Numbered from the stretch's first letter, positions 32,360 to 42,269 are shown. The stretch: 64,000 nucleotides of DNA from Incurvaria masculella (GCA_946894095.1 OX335660.1:6825001-6889000); one strand, 5' to 3'. Program-made: numbers and translations. Notes: generated from the letters alone by a model not told the origin.

Positions 32360-32927
32360 TTAAGCGAACTAACATTTGCGAGTCCGAGTTTGATTTGACA
32401 GCTTAATCAACGTTGCCGTAAATACGTCGACGCTGCCGTTTACGCCGGCTCCGCGTTTTCATACAAATCGGAAATCCGAGTTTGACTTTGACAGCTTGAA
32501 GAAGTAAAGCCACAGAATAACGAGTAAAAACTAGCGTGCACTTTGACGTTTTTACGGAACTTGGAAGTTCCGTAAACGCCAGTTTAGGTGACAACTGGGA
32601 CCAGCAGCTCTGAACACTTGCTAAATTGGTGTGTAAAGTGCCCTGGGTAGCTTTCAAGGGAAGTTGGCTATGGCGATGTCATACAATGTAGATTGTAGAT
32701 ATCGTACAATGTAGATGTTGAAATGTTCTAGCCACCGAATCGAACTGGTTTCTAATTGGAATCGAATGCCAAGGCGCGTGTGCTATTTCTGGTGCGTCGT
32801 TGTGTCTGTTGGCGTTTCGGTGATCAGTTCACAGTCAATATCTGTACATTTGTTCTCAACTTGTTCACAAATCGACAACATGAGGTACACTGTACAAATA
32901 AGAGACACTTGAATTAAGGTGGCCCAA

Positions 32928-33453
32928 CCCGGCCAACATTCGCGGGCATGGTACAAAACCGCGCTCTTGCGCCCTGGGACCTTCTCTGTTTCAAAGATAA
33001 AGACAAGCTCCGTGATGAGGAAGATGCAACATGTCCACAAAAAAGACAATGTGCATAGTGTATGATTTGGTAAGATTTACGAAAATTTTAATTACAAAAC
33101 GACTTATAGCTAAAAGTAAACCACGACCGCTGTAGTAAAAAATCTAACAAAAACCAAATATATTAAAAATTTCGATTAAATAAGGTATGTCTGATGACTA
33201 ATCTTTTTAAGATGTTCTTGCTTTATCATTGCGTGATCCACCTCCAAAGTTATTGTATAAAACGCGCGAAACATTCGAACGTTCGGACCTAATAACTTAG
33301 AAACCTAACACAATTTTACAATGCCAACGGTCATCAGACATCTATTTCGATAAAATAAAGCTATTTTGAGCAAAATTTGGGATCTCTGACAAGAAATATG
33401 GGCGTGATCTTCTTTCCCCGTTTGTATGGGGGGTTGAGCGGGTTGGCCCACCT
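32928..33453 (+). mobile_element. Family B MITE, decayed right TSD
   Basis: Left TTAA at 32924-32927 is intact; on the right the sequence reads CCACCTAATAA, so the TTAA has mutated. A 10-bp deletion lies near the left end (CCCGGCCAACATTCGCGGG). Confidence 0.8.
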
Positions 33454-33454
33454 A

Positions 33455-33785
33455 ATAATACGTTTTCAGAGGATGAAATACAAACATGAATCACATGTTA
33501 ACTGGTCTTAAACAAACATTCGTCTTATCTGTCAAACATAACCCGGTTCAGTAAAACGCTTTAAAACGTTATTGGTTATCGCACTGCACTTTGAGATCAC
33601 GCTTGGGAGCGTGCATAAATCACGTTTTGCCGTTTTTAACGCTTCCCGTAAGTGGAACCGAAAGTGCCTTTCGCCTTGATCCCTCTATTTCCTATTATTT
33701 CTAGAAGACATTTTGCTCGCAATCTCTGGTTGTTTTATTATTGATTCTACAATCATAAATATTTGGAATTCAATGGCAGCGCTAG
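33455..33785. other. no recognised feature
   Basis: AT-rich sequence without repeat partners or coding signal. Confidence 0.45.
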
Positions 33786-33929
33786 TTACCCCTCTAAATA
33801 ATTAATAACTGGGAAAACAGCTACAGTCAAGGAATCTTCGTCTCCTTGAGGTTCCCTTTCTAGGACGATGGGGTCACCTTCATTGCGCCACAGACGGCTC
33901 GGACCAAGCTCACACAGTGCTTCTTTCTT
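33786..33929 (-). CDS. Candidate terminal exon, product unrecognised
   Basis: On the minus strand, CCGTGCAG at the acceptor position is followed by 47 codons and a TAA (33786-33788). The peptide begins KKEALCELGPSRLWRNEGDP and continues with an acidic stretch (REPQGDEDS). Codon use is varied and GC-rich at third positions until the last ~8 codons, unlike the AT-rich flanks. The true exon may end earlier at a donor I cannot pin down. No family recognised. Confidence 0.35.
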   Translation of the reverse strand, partial: KKEALCELGPSRLWRNEGDPIVLEREPQGDEDSLTVAVFPVINYLEG

Positions 33930-33977
33930 CTGCACGGTTAAATGTAAATGGCACGATGTTTATAATAGCTGTGGCAT

Positions 33978-34260
33978 TTGTTTTTTGGAGTAAATGTTAC
34001 GAAATCATGCTATCGCATATTCTGTACACTTTTTAATTGTACCAAACAAATAAATATAATGAAAATTTACGTATCTTGGTCTCTGACTCCCCCTGCATCC
34101 ACGAAGCTTAACGTAGCTTTCCTCCTAAACCCTCCCTCCTATTTATCAGGCTATACGTGGTTTTTGTACGCTCCCTCACGATGCCACAATTATAGGTCGA
34201 CCAGACTTCCAGGTGGAGGTAATTGTTTGGCATACTTTCATGAACGTGTGTAAATTTAGA
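33978..34260. other. no recognised feature
   Basis: A + frame of 91 codons exists but has no domain or splice context; sequence otherwise unremarkable. Confidence 0.35.
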
Positions 34261-34409
34261 TCAGCCTTGGAGGAGGGGATATGTACAGTCACCGCTCTTC
34301 GTCATATAGATTTTTTTTTATTATGAAGAGGCTAATATTTAGTAATGAATACGAAAATTATTGTTTATTTATCATAGTATGCACTCACGGTCGTTGGTGG
34401 GTTGACGTT

Positions 34410-34585
34410 ACCACGTGGCGAAATTGGTAGACGCAATACCCGCGAATGATATGTTTTGCTATTTCGGGTCCAGCCTTGCGGTATATTCGTAAAGTAGTTC
34501 TTTTTACTGGGCTCTTTCTTCAAGTAATGTGTCCTTGCTTCACGGTCGATTATACATACATATATACCACAATCTTCCACCGGAT
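34410..34585 (+). repeat. Family C retroposon, tRNA-Leu-like head
   Basis: Shares ACGCAATACCCGCGAATG through GTCGATTATACATACAT with the 21.2-kb copy. Upstream here is ACGTGGCGAAATTGGTAGAC (34418-34437), strikingly like the 5' half of a tRNA-Leu, with GGGTCCAGCC as a poor B box about 35 bp on. Suggests a tRNA-derived SINE head, partly lost in the other copy. Confidence 0.45.
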
Positions 34586-34679
34586 TCCCTGAGGGACTGA
34601 CCCCTCGTTCATATCTTTGGCCGTGTTTCATTGTTGGAAGCGCGGACTCCTATATTTTAAAATTAATGTAATACACTTC

Positions 34680-34850
34680 GTGCCTTTTTCACCTACTGCT
34701 GATTAGCTTAATCGCCACGTTTTAAAGGTCTTTCATACCATCTTGCAATCGCCACCAGTACAAGATAATCAGCACTTTAGTAATGAAGGCTCTTTAAGTG
34801 TCGATTAAAATAAATCAGCAGTTTGTGAAAACCAGGCTACATGTCGTAAC
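34680..34850. repeat. Foldback repeat
   Basis: Arms CACCTACTGCTGATTAGCTTAATCG (34690 region) and CGATTAAAATAAATCAGCAG (34803 region) are inverted copies of about 35 bp around a ~100-bp centre. Confidence 0.5.
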
Positions 34851-35173
34851 GCTGGAAAGAGAGAATATACCCCAAGCCCTTTCACCTTAAGGTCGCCGTC
34901 AATGTGACAGAGATATCTCGATGTTTCTCACTATTTCCTGTCTGTCGGGCATGAAAATGCGTGACCGCACCATTACGTGTTGGCGTTGGATATCAGCGCG
35001 CAGGCGCATGTCGGCCGACCTTGCGGGTTCATGAGCGTTCAACGCGAGCGATATGACGCGTGTCCTAATGTCGGCCTGTCGTATGACAGAACATGGTAAA
35101 ATTGGTAGTTTTTTTTATCCCCGCTCAGGGCAAAGGCTGAACGAGATATAAGATATGTTAGCCTCAAAAATAA

Positions 35174-35240
35174 CAACCGGCCAAGTGCGAGTCCACTCGC
35201 CCACGAAGGGTTCCGTACCATTGTACAAGATTTAAAAGAT
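35174..35240 (+). repeat. Family A, head only
   Basis: ACCGGCCAAGTGCGAGTCC lacks four bases of the usual palindrome; ends after CAAGATTTAAAAG. Confidence 0.65.
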
Positions 35241-35257
35241 TTAAGGTTTCGAAACCG

Positions 35258-35492
35258 TGGTACCTATGATCAACCAATTAACTCATCTGGTGAACAGGCA
35301 AGTGAATGATAAAATCAGACGTAGAGTTCCATTTAGTACCAATCTAACTGTCAAACGACGTGCCATTCGCCCAAGGGAAATGAAATTTGCCAGTTGGCAT
35401 GGTACGAAATGCAACTAAACATTAGATTTAATTACTCACTTGTCTAATCACCCGGCGAGTGTGTACAATGGTAACCCCCCCATGTCCGTCTG
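35258..35492 (+). repeat. Family M foldback
   Basis: Complete palindromic copy with outer blocks AACTCATCTGGTGAAC and CACCCGGCGAGT and inner blocks around TTAGTACC and GGTACGAAATGCAACT. Confidence 0.6.
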
Positions 35493-35599
35493 CACAGGAG
35501 AGCAAAAACCTGAGGTCACGGTAGGCTACGGGCCGCGATGATTTTTTTTTAAGTTTCTTCAAACGCTATCGTTGTGCTTAGATCAACATATCTGGTCTA

Positions 35600-35725
35600 C
35601 TGGAGCACGTGTATTTAAATAACCTTACCTTGAATTGTCTGCGTGCTCGGCACCACGTCACCGAATATATACTAACCACGTGGTCGACGCGCCGGCAGAC
35701 GCGCGTGCTCTAGTCGGACGTACAG
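35600..35725 (+). promoter_or_regulatory. TATA and paired E-boxes, promoter-like
   Basis: CACGTG at 35606-35611 and 35677-35682 (in ACCACGTGGT) flank TATATA at 35666-35671; sequence after it is CpG-rich. A start site would be expected near 35697, but no good initiator is present. Tentative. Confidence 0.3.
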
Positions 35726-36009
35726 ATAATTCGACAAAAAATGGCGTCTTATCAAAACGTCATAAATTTTAATCATTGTTGACATTTAAAGTTTTTACTT
35801 TTGCAAAACTATCCATACAAGAGTTAACCGTTAGTGGCGTCAGATCTAAATATACTAAATTTAGATCGGATATATTTAGACAATATTCTAAAATATATTA
35901 TGCTGTATGTTTTATTTTTATTAATATACGTTTTGGATTCAATAGTTGTTGCTACAATAATTGCAATATTTTTAGTGCATATTAATTTGTTTTGGTATAC
36001 TTTATTTTG

Positions 36010-36565
36010 AAGTCGGTATTTTTTGTTAAAATGTTTTTTAAGTGAATCTGAAGTACACTAACTAATTTGTCGAAAATAAAAGATTCGGCCGAGTATCGTT
36101 AATGTTCTCCTAAGAATTGAAGAGTTTCGTTTCTTTCTCATGGATCCCAAAATCTGAACCTAACCAAACTCTCATCGAACCACCCTTAAAGTACATCCTT
36201 TCCTATAAAAAAAAAATCATCGAAATCGGTTGGCGCGATATTGAGTTACTCGTCCATTTGTCGCGCACATACTTAATGCAAATTTAAGACATATATGGTT
36301 TCTCATGGATTCCATGTCAGAACTGAACCAAAGGAAAGCACCAGCTTTCATAAAGGGAAGGTCCTGGCATGGCACCAAATTCCTTTGGGAATGAGGTGTA
36401 TTGGGCTAATATCATAACGGTAGTTGTGTGGTATTAGCCATCCATGTCAGATCGCATAAAAAAAAAAAGCTTTCAATTTAAAAAAGAATCATCAAAATCT
36501 GTTAACACAGTCAAAAGTTCTGAGGTAACAAACATAAAAAGAACTTCCTCCTTTTTTGAAGTCGG
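36010..36565 (+). repeat. Family K, split by a SINE
   Basis: Starts GAAGTCGGTATTTTTTGTT and ends TTTTTTGAAGTCGGTTAAAA. Without the 5' palindromic extension of the 18-kb copy. Broken at AGCTTTCA by a family D SINE. Confidence 0.65.
36351..36467 (+). mobile_element. 5'-truncated family D SINE with TSD
   Basis: Tail part only (CATAAAGGGAAGGTCCTGGC onwards), ending in an A-run, flanked by AGCTTTCA at 36343-36350 and 36468-36475. Truncation, A tail and target duplication together show retroposition. Confidence 0.8.
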
Positions 36566-36577
36566 TTAAAAATTATG

Positions 36578-36660
36578 CCTGAACGGGGCGCGGGTTCGAA
36601 CCCATGACCTCTGTCATGCAAGGCAAGCCCTCGCGCCAATGAGCTACTAGTTATACATTT
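36578..36660 (-). repeat. tRNA-like SINE head fragment
   Basis: Minus strand carries an A box-like TAGCTCATTGGCGCG and a B box GGGTTCGAACCC (about 36591-36602), resembling the family D head, without an acceptor stem or canonical anticodon loop. A SINE head rather than a tRNA gene. Confidence 0.55.
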
Positions 36661-36959
36661 CGAGCGTACATTGATGTATTATGTATTGCCAGAATCTAAT
36701 GACAGCCCGAGACGAGACCTCACTGGGTAAGGTTTTCCGATAATTGGATTTTCTTGGCCTTCATGTGGCCTTCATCTTGGTTTCATGAAACACGCTAAAT
36801 GTATCTAGTTATTTACTTTGTTTATGTGCCGGAGTGCCTGACATGTTAATTTTATTATTTTACATTATTTCCTATTTTTAGGGGCCTACTTTTGGATCCC
36901 TTATTATGGCTTTCGTGCATCTAACACATTTTGCCAATGTCAAAGTTCACAGCCAATTA

Positions 36960-37035
36960 AGATTACCTTCACGTTCCGTTCATTTAAAAAAATAGTCGAA
37001 TTGAGAACCTCCCCTTTCTTGAAGTCGGTTAAAAA
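36960..37035 (+). repeat. Family K right terminus
   Basis: GTCGAATTGAGAACCTCC then CTTGAAGTCGGTTAAAAA, the right end of family K only. Confidence 0.6.
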
Positions 37036-37207
37036 TGGGTTTTTCTGTACCACAGAATAGATGTTATTTATTTATTTATATATTTATTTTTTCAGTATAT
37101 TTATTTTTTAATGTATAAGATGCCAACCCTTGAATCAGCAGAATTATGCAAAATTGTTTAGGTTCCGTCGACGTAATTGTGAAAAAGGGATCTTCAAGGA
37201 ATCGCTC

Positions 37208-37325
37208 CGGTGTCTTACGCCCGGTTCCACCACCTCCAGTTACAAAAATCCCAAAGTTATCTTTCGGTTACACCATACAAAAATGCAATGTAACCGAAAG
37301 TTAACTATCAGATTTCAGGTAGCTT
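37208..37325 (-). repeat. Family X repeat
   Basis: Inverted copy of 13633-13742, with GTAACCGAAAGTTAACTATC near its end and ACGCCCGGTTCCAC at its start. Confidence 0.5.
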
Positions 37326-37329
37326 GAGG

Positions 37330-37900
37330 TTGTGAAAACAGGGGTTAGTCGGTCACATGAAAATGTTTCTGGACTAAATAATCCGGTTTGGATAGAACTT
37401 AATTACTTCAAAATCCTATTGTCTCCATAATAACTACTCGCACTAATGCTCACGATACCCAAAGGTAGACTGGTGGAAAATGCCTCCGACATTAAGTTGT
37501 ACCTTTTGCCCGAGTTTTTTTTAGTGCAATAAACTTATATATATCAATAAATACTGGTAAATAAATATAATAATAGCCGCAAAAAGATGAGTTGGATCTG
37601 ATTGGTGTGACATCTGAAAAACAAAAAATAAATATTTTTAGATTCTGCTTCAGACGAATCTCCAGACCAACATTTTCCCGGATTTTTTAAAAATGTGGTA
37701 TTGCTGGCGCTTTTGAATTTCAAATTATACAAAGAATGCTTAATTAAATTAGTTACGACCATTACGACATTGATTGCACAACATTTACCAAGTTGATTGC
37801 ACAAGAGTTGCGACGTTTATTGCACAATAGGGTGTATGCGTGTTGTTGGGGTATTGGTTGATCCCATACATTTAGTCAGCTCGGCAGTGACAAAAACCCT
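37330..37900. other. AT-rich interval with TTGATTGCACAA repeats
   Basis: AT-rich; the motif TTGATTGCACAA or a one- to two-base variant occurs three times between 37770 and 37830 in an irregular tandem. No gene called. Confidence 0.45.
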
Positions 37901-37903
37901 TTA

Positions 37904-38445
37904 GGTGGCCCAACCCCGCGGGCCCAACTCATTCGCGGGCACGGTACAAAACCGTGCTGTTGCGCTCTGGGATCTTCTCTGTTTCAAAGAATAAGACAGG
38001 CTCCGTGATGAGGAAGATGCAACATGTCCACAAAAAAGACAATGTGCATAGTGTATGATTTGGTAAGATATACGAAAATTTTAATTTCAAAACGACTTAT
38101 AGCTAAAAGTAAACCTCGACCACTGTAGTTAAAAATCGAACAAAAACTAAATAGATTATAAATCTTGATTAAATAAGCTATGTCTGATGACTAATCTTTT
38201 TAAGATGTTCTTACTTTATCATTGCGTAATCCACCTCCAAAGTTATTGTAAAAAACGCGAGAAAAATGCGAACTTTCAGACCTTATAACTTCGAGACTAA
38301 ACACAATTTTACAATGCCAATGGTCATCAGACATCTAGATCGATCAAATAAAGCTATTTTGAGCAAAAATTTGGATCTCTGACAAGAAATATGGGCGTGA
38401 TCTTCTTTCCCCTTTTGTATGGGGAGATGAGCGGGATGGGCCACC
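37904..38445 (+). mobile_element. Family B MITE
   Basis: Complete copy; right TTAA (38446-38449) intact, left flank reads TTTA, one base off. Confidence 0.83.
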
Positions 38446-38532
38446 TTAAAATACGAAAGAGAATGTGAAACTCATGCGAGTGGAGCCGGTAGCATGTACA
38501 TACATATGCATCGCTTAAAGGTCCTTGCTTAC

Positions 38533-38752
38533 GGTGACGCTTGGCTCGGGTTATCTCTTTCCCTAAAATATGGTTGAAAGAGGTAATGGCTGTGTCCGGC
38601 GTGATATGCTCGTGAACGGGTGCTGTTTGTGGGGACTGGCCTGCTCCAATTGGCAACATATTACATAGTTGGAGGGGATTGTCTTTGCAAATAAAATGAT
38701 ATTTGTCATGAACTGTTGCATACGGCATGGATTGTAAATTTGGTGTATTCAT
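38533..38752 (-). CDS. Candidate first coding exon, product unrecognised
   Basis: On the minus strand, ATG at 38750-38752 opens a frame (MNTPNLQSMPYATVHDKYHF ... ITSFNHILGKEITRAKRH) that runs to a donor-like CACC/GTAAGC at 38533/38532, leaving phase 1. An in-frame TAA lies just upstream of the ATG, supporting this start. Composition is coding-like and no repeat overlaps it. Product not recognised; family B lies directly downstream. Confidence 0.45.
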
Positions 38753-38814
38753 GTGAATTTAGTGTTTTACCTATGTTTTTGTTAAAATAATTGACAAACA
38801 CTTTTGTAAACTTA

Positions 38815-38962
38815 GACTAAGTGCACGTTGAAAAAAAAACAGCGGAGTTTCTTTCCAGTTCTTCTTCGCTGTGTTTTGTTTTGCTGAACTGGCCAATGCT
38901 AAAATATGACAAATCCGAGTGCAGTGTACTATCTATGGATGATGAATAAACAATAAACAACA
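38815..38962 (+). repeat. Family R, retroposon 3' tail-like
   Basis: GCGGAGTTTCTTTCCAGTTC ... GGATGATGAATAAACAATAAACAAC; ends in an AATAAAC simple tail like a LINE/SINE 3' end. Shared, inverted, with 42872-43020. Confidence 0.55.
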
Positions 38963-39016
38963 ATATGTCTTGTTAATGCCGCATTAGGTGCATAATATTT
39001 AGTCTGAAAAATAGTT

Positions 39017-39330
39017 TTTAGGGTTCCGTACCCAAAGGGTAAAAACGGAACCCTATTACTAAGCTTCTGCTGTCCGTCCATCCGTCCGTCCGTCCGTCCG
39101 TCCGTCTGTCACAGGGCTGTATCTCATGAACCGTAACAGGTAGGAAACTGAAAATTTCACAGATTATGTATTTATTTTGCCGCTATAACAACAAATAGGT
39201 AACATTATAAAATAATAAAAATTAAAGGGGGGCCCCATACAAAAAACGTGTTCTTTTTTTGTAAATCCTGTACGATCGTACGGAACCCTTCGTGTGCGAG
39301 TCCGACTCACACTTGGCCGGTTTTTTTTCA
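39017..39330 (-). repeat. Family A, full length
   Basis: Reverse copy with (GTCC)5-6 array, both ends intact (AGGGTTCCGTACCCAAAGGG to CACACTTGGCCGGTTT). Confidence 0.88.
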
Positions 39331-39387
39331 AACAGAGCTTTTTAATAACACGCCTGCTAAGCTTTCTGATACATTTAACCGGGCTCC

Positions 39388-39440
39388 GCTCGGGTGAATG
39401 TCGAAAACTAAATTGACACGAGCGGAGCCGGGAAGCTCAG
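39388..39440. repeat. Inverted TE-terminus-like blocks
   Basis: GGGCTCCGCTCGGGT and CGAGCGGAGCCGGG face each other 25 bp apart, with GACGAGCGG-type sequence also seen at 8.85 and 62.0 kb (CCGAGCGGAGT). May be a non-autonomous element end; class uncertain. Confidence 0.35.
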
Positions 39441-39621
39441 GTAGGTATGTATATAAATAAAATGTTACCAGGGCTTTGGAAGGATTTTTTTAACCCGTTG
39501 CCCACCCACGCCTACACGGCTAACAATTTCCGACCTCTGCCTTCCGCATCTTCCAAGAGATCCTGTCTTTATTGTCTTGCATTGTATAAACCTACCTCCT
39601 CCCGGCTATTCACCAGCGATT

Positions 39622-39848
39622 TTTAGGGTTCCGTAACCAAAGGGTGAAAACCGAACCCTATTACTAAGCCTCCGCTGTCCGTCCGTCCGTCGGTCATATG
39701 GCTGTATCTCATGAACCGTAATAGGTAGGCAGCTGAAATTTTTACAGAGTGTGTATTAATTTTGTCGCTATAACAACAAATAGGTAAAACGTGCGATGGT
39801 ACGGAACCCTTCGTGTGCGAGTCTGACTCGCACTTGGCCGGTTTTTCA
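39622..39848 (-). repeat. Family A, internally shortened
   Basis: Both ends present, but the region between AATAGGTAAAA and the GTACGGAACCC head block is deleted (about 60 bp); array of 3 units. Confidence 0.83.
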
Positions 39849-39889
39849 TTCATTGCCGCACAGGAGATTGAATAATTACAAAACGGTCG

Positions 39890-40150
39890 GTGTATCATGG
39901 TGCGCGGGGCGCGGCCAGCGAGCGAGCGCGGTCGCCCCGTACACGTGTCCCGCGCCAGGGTTCATTGAGCGGGCGCGGTATCGACGCGGGGGCCCGGGGG
40001 GGGGGGGGGCGCGCGCGGGAGGCTGCGGGACGACCGACCTTGGCCGTGACACTGCCGCCCCCCCGACCCCCCGAACCCTCTCCTGCCGCCTGCGGGGCGC
40101 CCCGGGAGCCGAGGAGGGGGCGCTATTGAATTTCGTGTGCGCGGGATGAG
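39890..40150. promoter_or_regulatory. CpG-rich island with long G and C runs
   Basis: Very GC-rich patch containing a run of about 14 G (39989-40006 region), C runs, and ACACGTGT at 39941. Looks like a CpG-rich promoter or 5' exon; high-frame coding is an effect of composition. No initiator/DPE pair found. Confidence 0.35.
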
Positions 40151-40283
40151 CCCTGGCATCCTTGGTGGGGAACTCTGCGTGGATGGTGGATGATGGATGA
40201 GGTTGGCGCTGCCGAGATGGATTAAAGCCCTATTTGTGCTAATGTTATTTACGCTGGCATAAGAAAATTTGAATTTGACGTAC

Positions 40284-40371
40284 CGTCGGAGTAAGTGTCC
40301 GCTGGTGCGGGAGGAACCGATTCGTTTTTGCTACGCGCGGACGGTTCAATCATCAGTCGGAAGTAAGGAGT
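40284..40371 (-). CDS. Candidate internal exon, product unrecognised
   Basis: Minus strand: acceptor-like TTTAATAAG, then 29 codons plus one base (TPYFRLMIEPSARSKNESVP ... PADTYSD), then a strong donor-like GACG/GTACGT. Phase 0 in, phase 1 out. Codon use is coding-like. A family A head fragment ends just upstream in the would-be intron. Gene identity unknown. Confidence 0.45.
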
Positions 40372-40377
40372 CTTATT

Positions 40378-40476
40378 AAAGGTGGGGCCCATACAAAAAA
40401 CTAGTTTTTTTTTTTGTGTTAAATTTTGTTCTATTGTACGGAACCCTTCGTGTGCGAGTCCGACCCGCACTTCTCG
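40378..40476 (-). repeat. Family A, head only
   Basis: GGGGCCCATACAAAAAACTAG to GAGTCCGACCCGCACTT; truncated at the GGGGCCC block. Confidence 0.75.
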
Positions 40477-40774
40477 TACTTACTAGCAGTACCTACGTGT
40501 AGACTTGAACTGGCAAACAAATCAATTGCGCGCATGAAGTTAAAGACTGACGCCTGAGTGTCAATAATCTTTGGTATTGCGTCTGTCTACCATTTACGCC
40601 ACTTGCCCTTTGCCCCATAAATGAGAATTCTCGAATTTGAAGTGATTTCGAGCGTTACAAAATTATCCACATTTTCGTCCATACAAAATTTATTAAAGTG
40701 ACGTAAGAAAGTACTAGTTTTAGTTTCAGTCTCTCTCGGCCTCTTGACACATTTTGTATTGATGAGGCATATCT

Positions 40775-41063
40775 TTTTTTGGGGTTCCGTACCCAAAGGG
40801 TGAAAACGGAACCCTATTACTAAGCCTCCGCTATCCGTCCGTCCGTTCGTCCGTCCGTCCGTCCGTCCGTCCGTCCGTCCGAACCGTAATAGCAGCTGAA
40901 ATTTTCACAGAATGTGTATTTATTTTGCCGCTTTAACAACAAATAGGTAAAATATAAAAATAAACGTGCAATACAAGAAACGTGATTTTTTAGTGTAAAA
41001 TCTTGTACGATGGTACGGAACCCTGCGTGTGCGAGTCCGACTCGCACTTGGCCGGTTTTTATG
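40775..41063 (-). repeat. Family A, full length
   Basis: Reverse copy with a (GTCC)9-type array interrupted by one TTCG unit; the CACAGGGCTGTATCTCATG block after the array is deleted. Confidence 0.85.
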
Positions 41064-41289
41064 TTAAACAATTATCGAACAAAGAGTTTAGGATACTCAT
41101 CCGGTTGAATGAAAAGATAAACAGTCGAAATTCTTTAACTTTGGAAACAGTTATAGTGTTGAGTATAGATTCAAACATGGTTGAGGATGTCTACTAGCTA
41201 CTGAGTAAACAAAACCCTAACAAAATTGATTCAGAGGTTGTATTTAAACACCATTCATTTTTACGTTTAACCGGAAGTTATCCTTTATC

Positions 41290-41402
41290 CTTTGGGGGAC
41301 TGTACTCAGAATGGTCGTATCCACCGCACCTCGAGGAGTGACGCTCAGCTTGGTCACCGTGCCAGCGGTTTTACGGACCATCCCTGAGACGTCGAGCCTG
41401 TT
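41290..41402 (-). CDS. Candidate exon or TE coding remnant
   Basis: Minus strand: GTAATTAG at an acceptor position, then an open frame NRLDVSGMVRKTAGTVTKLS ... RGAVDTTILSTV with GC-rich third positions. The in-frame TAG is precisely at the putative intron end. A donor could be CTGA/GTACAG (41306/41305), but this is weak. Could instead be a fragment of a retrotransposon polyprotein. Confidence 0.35.
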
Positions 41403-41585
41403 CTAATTACGTCCGGAGACTTCCAGGTTACAGGTTCGAGGAAAGAGAACCACCGGCAGATAGTTCCATACTTATGCGGTGCCACTAGTATTACTTTTGG
41501 TTGGTTTTAGTGTCAGTTGCGACTATATATCGCAGCCTAAGGCTAGAATGCACCATTCCTGGTTATGATTAATGTTGATAATTTT

Positions 41586-41870
41586 TATGTGTTTAATGGA
41601 TACGACATTACCGTTATCTCGTTAATTTGAGTTTCAGCGACATCTACATTTGAAGCTTTGTAATCAGATTCGAGAAATTCGTTGGCTGACGTAATTGTCG
41701 GGATAGATCAGTTGGTTAGAGCAGTGGACATGTGATCCGAAGGTCGCAGGTTCGAATCCTGCTCCGACGAATGTCACGACCCATACTTTTTCAGATTATT
41801 ATCAAAATCTGATTACAATGCTTGAAATGTAGATGTCGCTGAAACTCAAATTAAGTTTTTCTTCAATATT
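41586..41870 (+). repeat. Family E foldback with tRNA-like core
   Basis: Arms of at least 45 bp (AGTTTCAGCGACATCTACAT, TGTAATCAGATT on the left and complement on the right) flank a 72-nt tRNA-like core at about 41699-41772. The core has an A-box-like GATAGATCAGTTGG, a perfect B box GGTTCGAATCC (41750-41760), and 5'/3' ends GTCGGGA / CTCCGAC that nearly pair. The anticodon loop lacks U33, so a functional tRNA is unlikely. Confidence 0.65.
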
Positions 41871-41970
41871 TTCTGTCTTAAGACGTATGTAGGAAGAAGA
41901 CAGACAGTATTATAGTGATGCAGACGATAGTGTAGTTTGACTGGCCGAAGTTAAAAATAATTAAATTCTA

Positions 41971-42269
41971 GTTTTTAGGGTTCCGTACCCAAAGGGTGAA
42001 AACCGAACCCTATTACTAAGCCTCCGCTGTCCGTCCGTCCCTCCGTCCGTCTGTCACAGGGCTGTATCTCATGAACCGCAATAGGTAGGCAGCTGAAATT
42101 TTCACAGAGTGTGTATTTATTTTGCCGCTATAACAACAAATGGGTGAAATAAAAAAATATAAAAATTAAAGGGCCCCTTGAAATTAAACGTGATTTATTG
42201 TGTTAATTATTGTACGATGGAACGGAACCCTTCGTGTGCCAGTCCGACTCGCACTTGGCCGGTTTTTCC
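41971..42269 (-). repeat. Family A, full length
   Basis: Reverse copy with (GTCC)4-type array; both termini preserved. Confidence 0.85.

Larger units (their letters stand above)
31478..32615 (+). repeat. Family F MITE, split by family G pair
   Basis: Parts at 31478-31578 and 32360-32615. The interruption is exactly at the TTAA of GGGCGTTAAGCGAAC, which is intact in the 19.7-kb copy. Long inverted ends (GTCCCAGCTGTCACC left, GGTGACAACTGGGAC right) are preserved. Confidence 0.8.

Noticed and set aside
36578..36660. tRNA gene on the minus strand
   Set aside because: A and B boxes only; no cloverleaf with paired acceptor stem. Matches the SINE head.
38760..39000. Upstream coding exon for the 38.5-kb candidate
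   Set aside because: The interval is family R repeat with an AATAAAC tail; no coding frame joins to the ATG.
41699..41772. tRNA gene
   Set aside because: The B box is perfect and the acceptor ends almost pair, but the anticodon loop lacks U33, D-stem pairing is poor, and the sequence recurs in two other decayed copies within inverted arms. Listed as a tRNA-like core instead.
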